64,000 nucleotides of DNA from an uncultured Eubacterium sp. (GTDB lineage: Bacteria > Bacillota > Clostridia > Lachnospirales > Lachnospiraceae): positions 17,500-81,499 of the forward strand of contig CAJUHV010000009.1 of the NCBI GenBank assembly GCA_910586445.1, in the 5' to 3' direction. The translations under genes and the position numbers were made by a program. Position 1 is the first letter of the stretch; each line of letters begins with the position of its first letter. The notes below the pieces were generated by a model that ran no database searches, was not told the DNA's origin, and saw nothing but the letters and a program-made list of their open reading frames with translations. Positions 63,856 to 64,000 of this stretch are shown one piece after another.

Positions 63856-64000
63856 ATGATAGATCGTTAGTTAATAAAGCAGGATTAGGTGTAAGAAAAG
63901 ACATATCTATAAAATAATATATAGATAAATAAAATAATAAATAAAATAACTATAAATGAGTAAATACCAAATATTGCACAAAATAAAGACACCCGCTGCT

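Noticed and set aside
1..64000. tRNA, rRNA, prophage or intact IS elements
   Set aside because: No cloverleaf-like sequences, rRNA segments, integrase, terminase or transposase genes were recognised.

Overview
The window looks like a chromosome segment of an anaerobic, gut-type Firmicute, most likely Lachnospiraceae (Clostridia). The grounds are: strong AGGAGG-type ribosome binding sites with some TTG/GTG starts; the conserved Gram-positive block ylxM-ffh-rpsP-khpA-rimM-trmD-rplS-lepB-rbgA-rnhB; an NfnAB-type electron-bifurcating transhydrogenase; and a block of large proteins that I associate with the Lachnospiraceae families DUF5717 and DUF5716. No rRNA or tRNA gene, phage, CRISPR array or intact insertion sequence was seen. 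Most genes are on the + strand; five are on the - strand apart from small sites (none of the - strand shadows looks real).

Region 1 (2-10212) is a host N-glycan foraging locus in decay: a GH38 alpha-mannosidase (cut by the window edge), a YesM/YesN-type two-component system, then a sugar-binding lipoprotein and a GH85 endo-beta-N-acetylglucosaminidase. The last two are fused by what look like two deletions, so the lipoprotein is in two frame-shifted pieces and the GH85 enzyme has lost its start and signal peptide. Region 2 (10257-16694) holds an Lhr-type helicase under a near-consensus promoter and a membrane chemoreceptor.

Region 3 (16779-27890) is the translation/secretion block: a 59-residue small protein, YlxM, Ffh, S16, KhpA, RimM, TrmD, an inserted Sfp-type phosphopantetheinyl transferase, L19, two signal peptidases flanking RbgA, RNase HII, a FliK-like and an orphan FlhB-like protein, and YraN. 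Region 4 (27981-32410) has a diguanylate cyclase, a KtrB/KtrA-type potassium uptake pair and a divergent membrane-anchored XRE regulator. Region 5 (32755-37430) couples two G3E (CobW-type) GTPases, one with an extreme His-rich segment and one with a YcgQ/DUF1980-like tail, to NfnAB. Region 6 (37547-42289) has a large hybrid sensor kinase, RNase HI with a viroplasmin domain, and a divergent PLP aminotransferase.

Region 7 (42453-49315) is the best candidate for an undescribed system: four tightly packed genes encoding a giant Ig-like/alpha-solenoid protein, a degenerate Hsp70/actin-fold protein, a TPR protein and a two-TM coiled-coil membrane protein. It ends at a MITE-like element. Region 8 (49487-56476) carries a soluble chemoreceptor with a zinc-binding CZB domain, a secreted DUF3298 protein, and a MacB-like ABC system whose permease carries about 380 residues of coiled coil. 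Region 9 (56537-64000) has clpS-clpA separated by a 20-bp minisatellite, an 809-residue repeat/PH-like/zinc-ribbon protein with its own strong promoter, and an AAA-ATPase/DUF1703 protein.

Throughout the window there are short non-coding repeats: a family of REP-like hairpins (ATAGAAAG/CTTTCTAT arms) at three loci, and three unrelated minisatellites of 15, 19 and 20 bp that sit next to genes.
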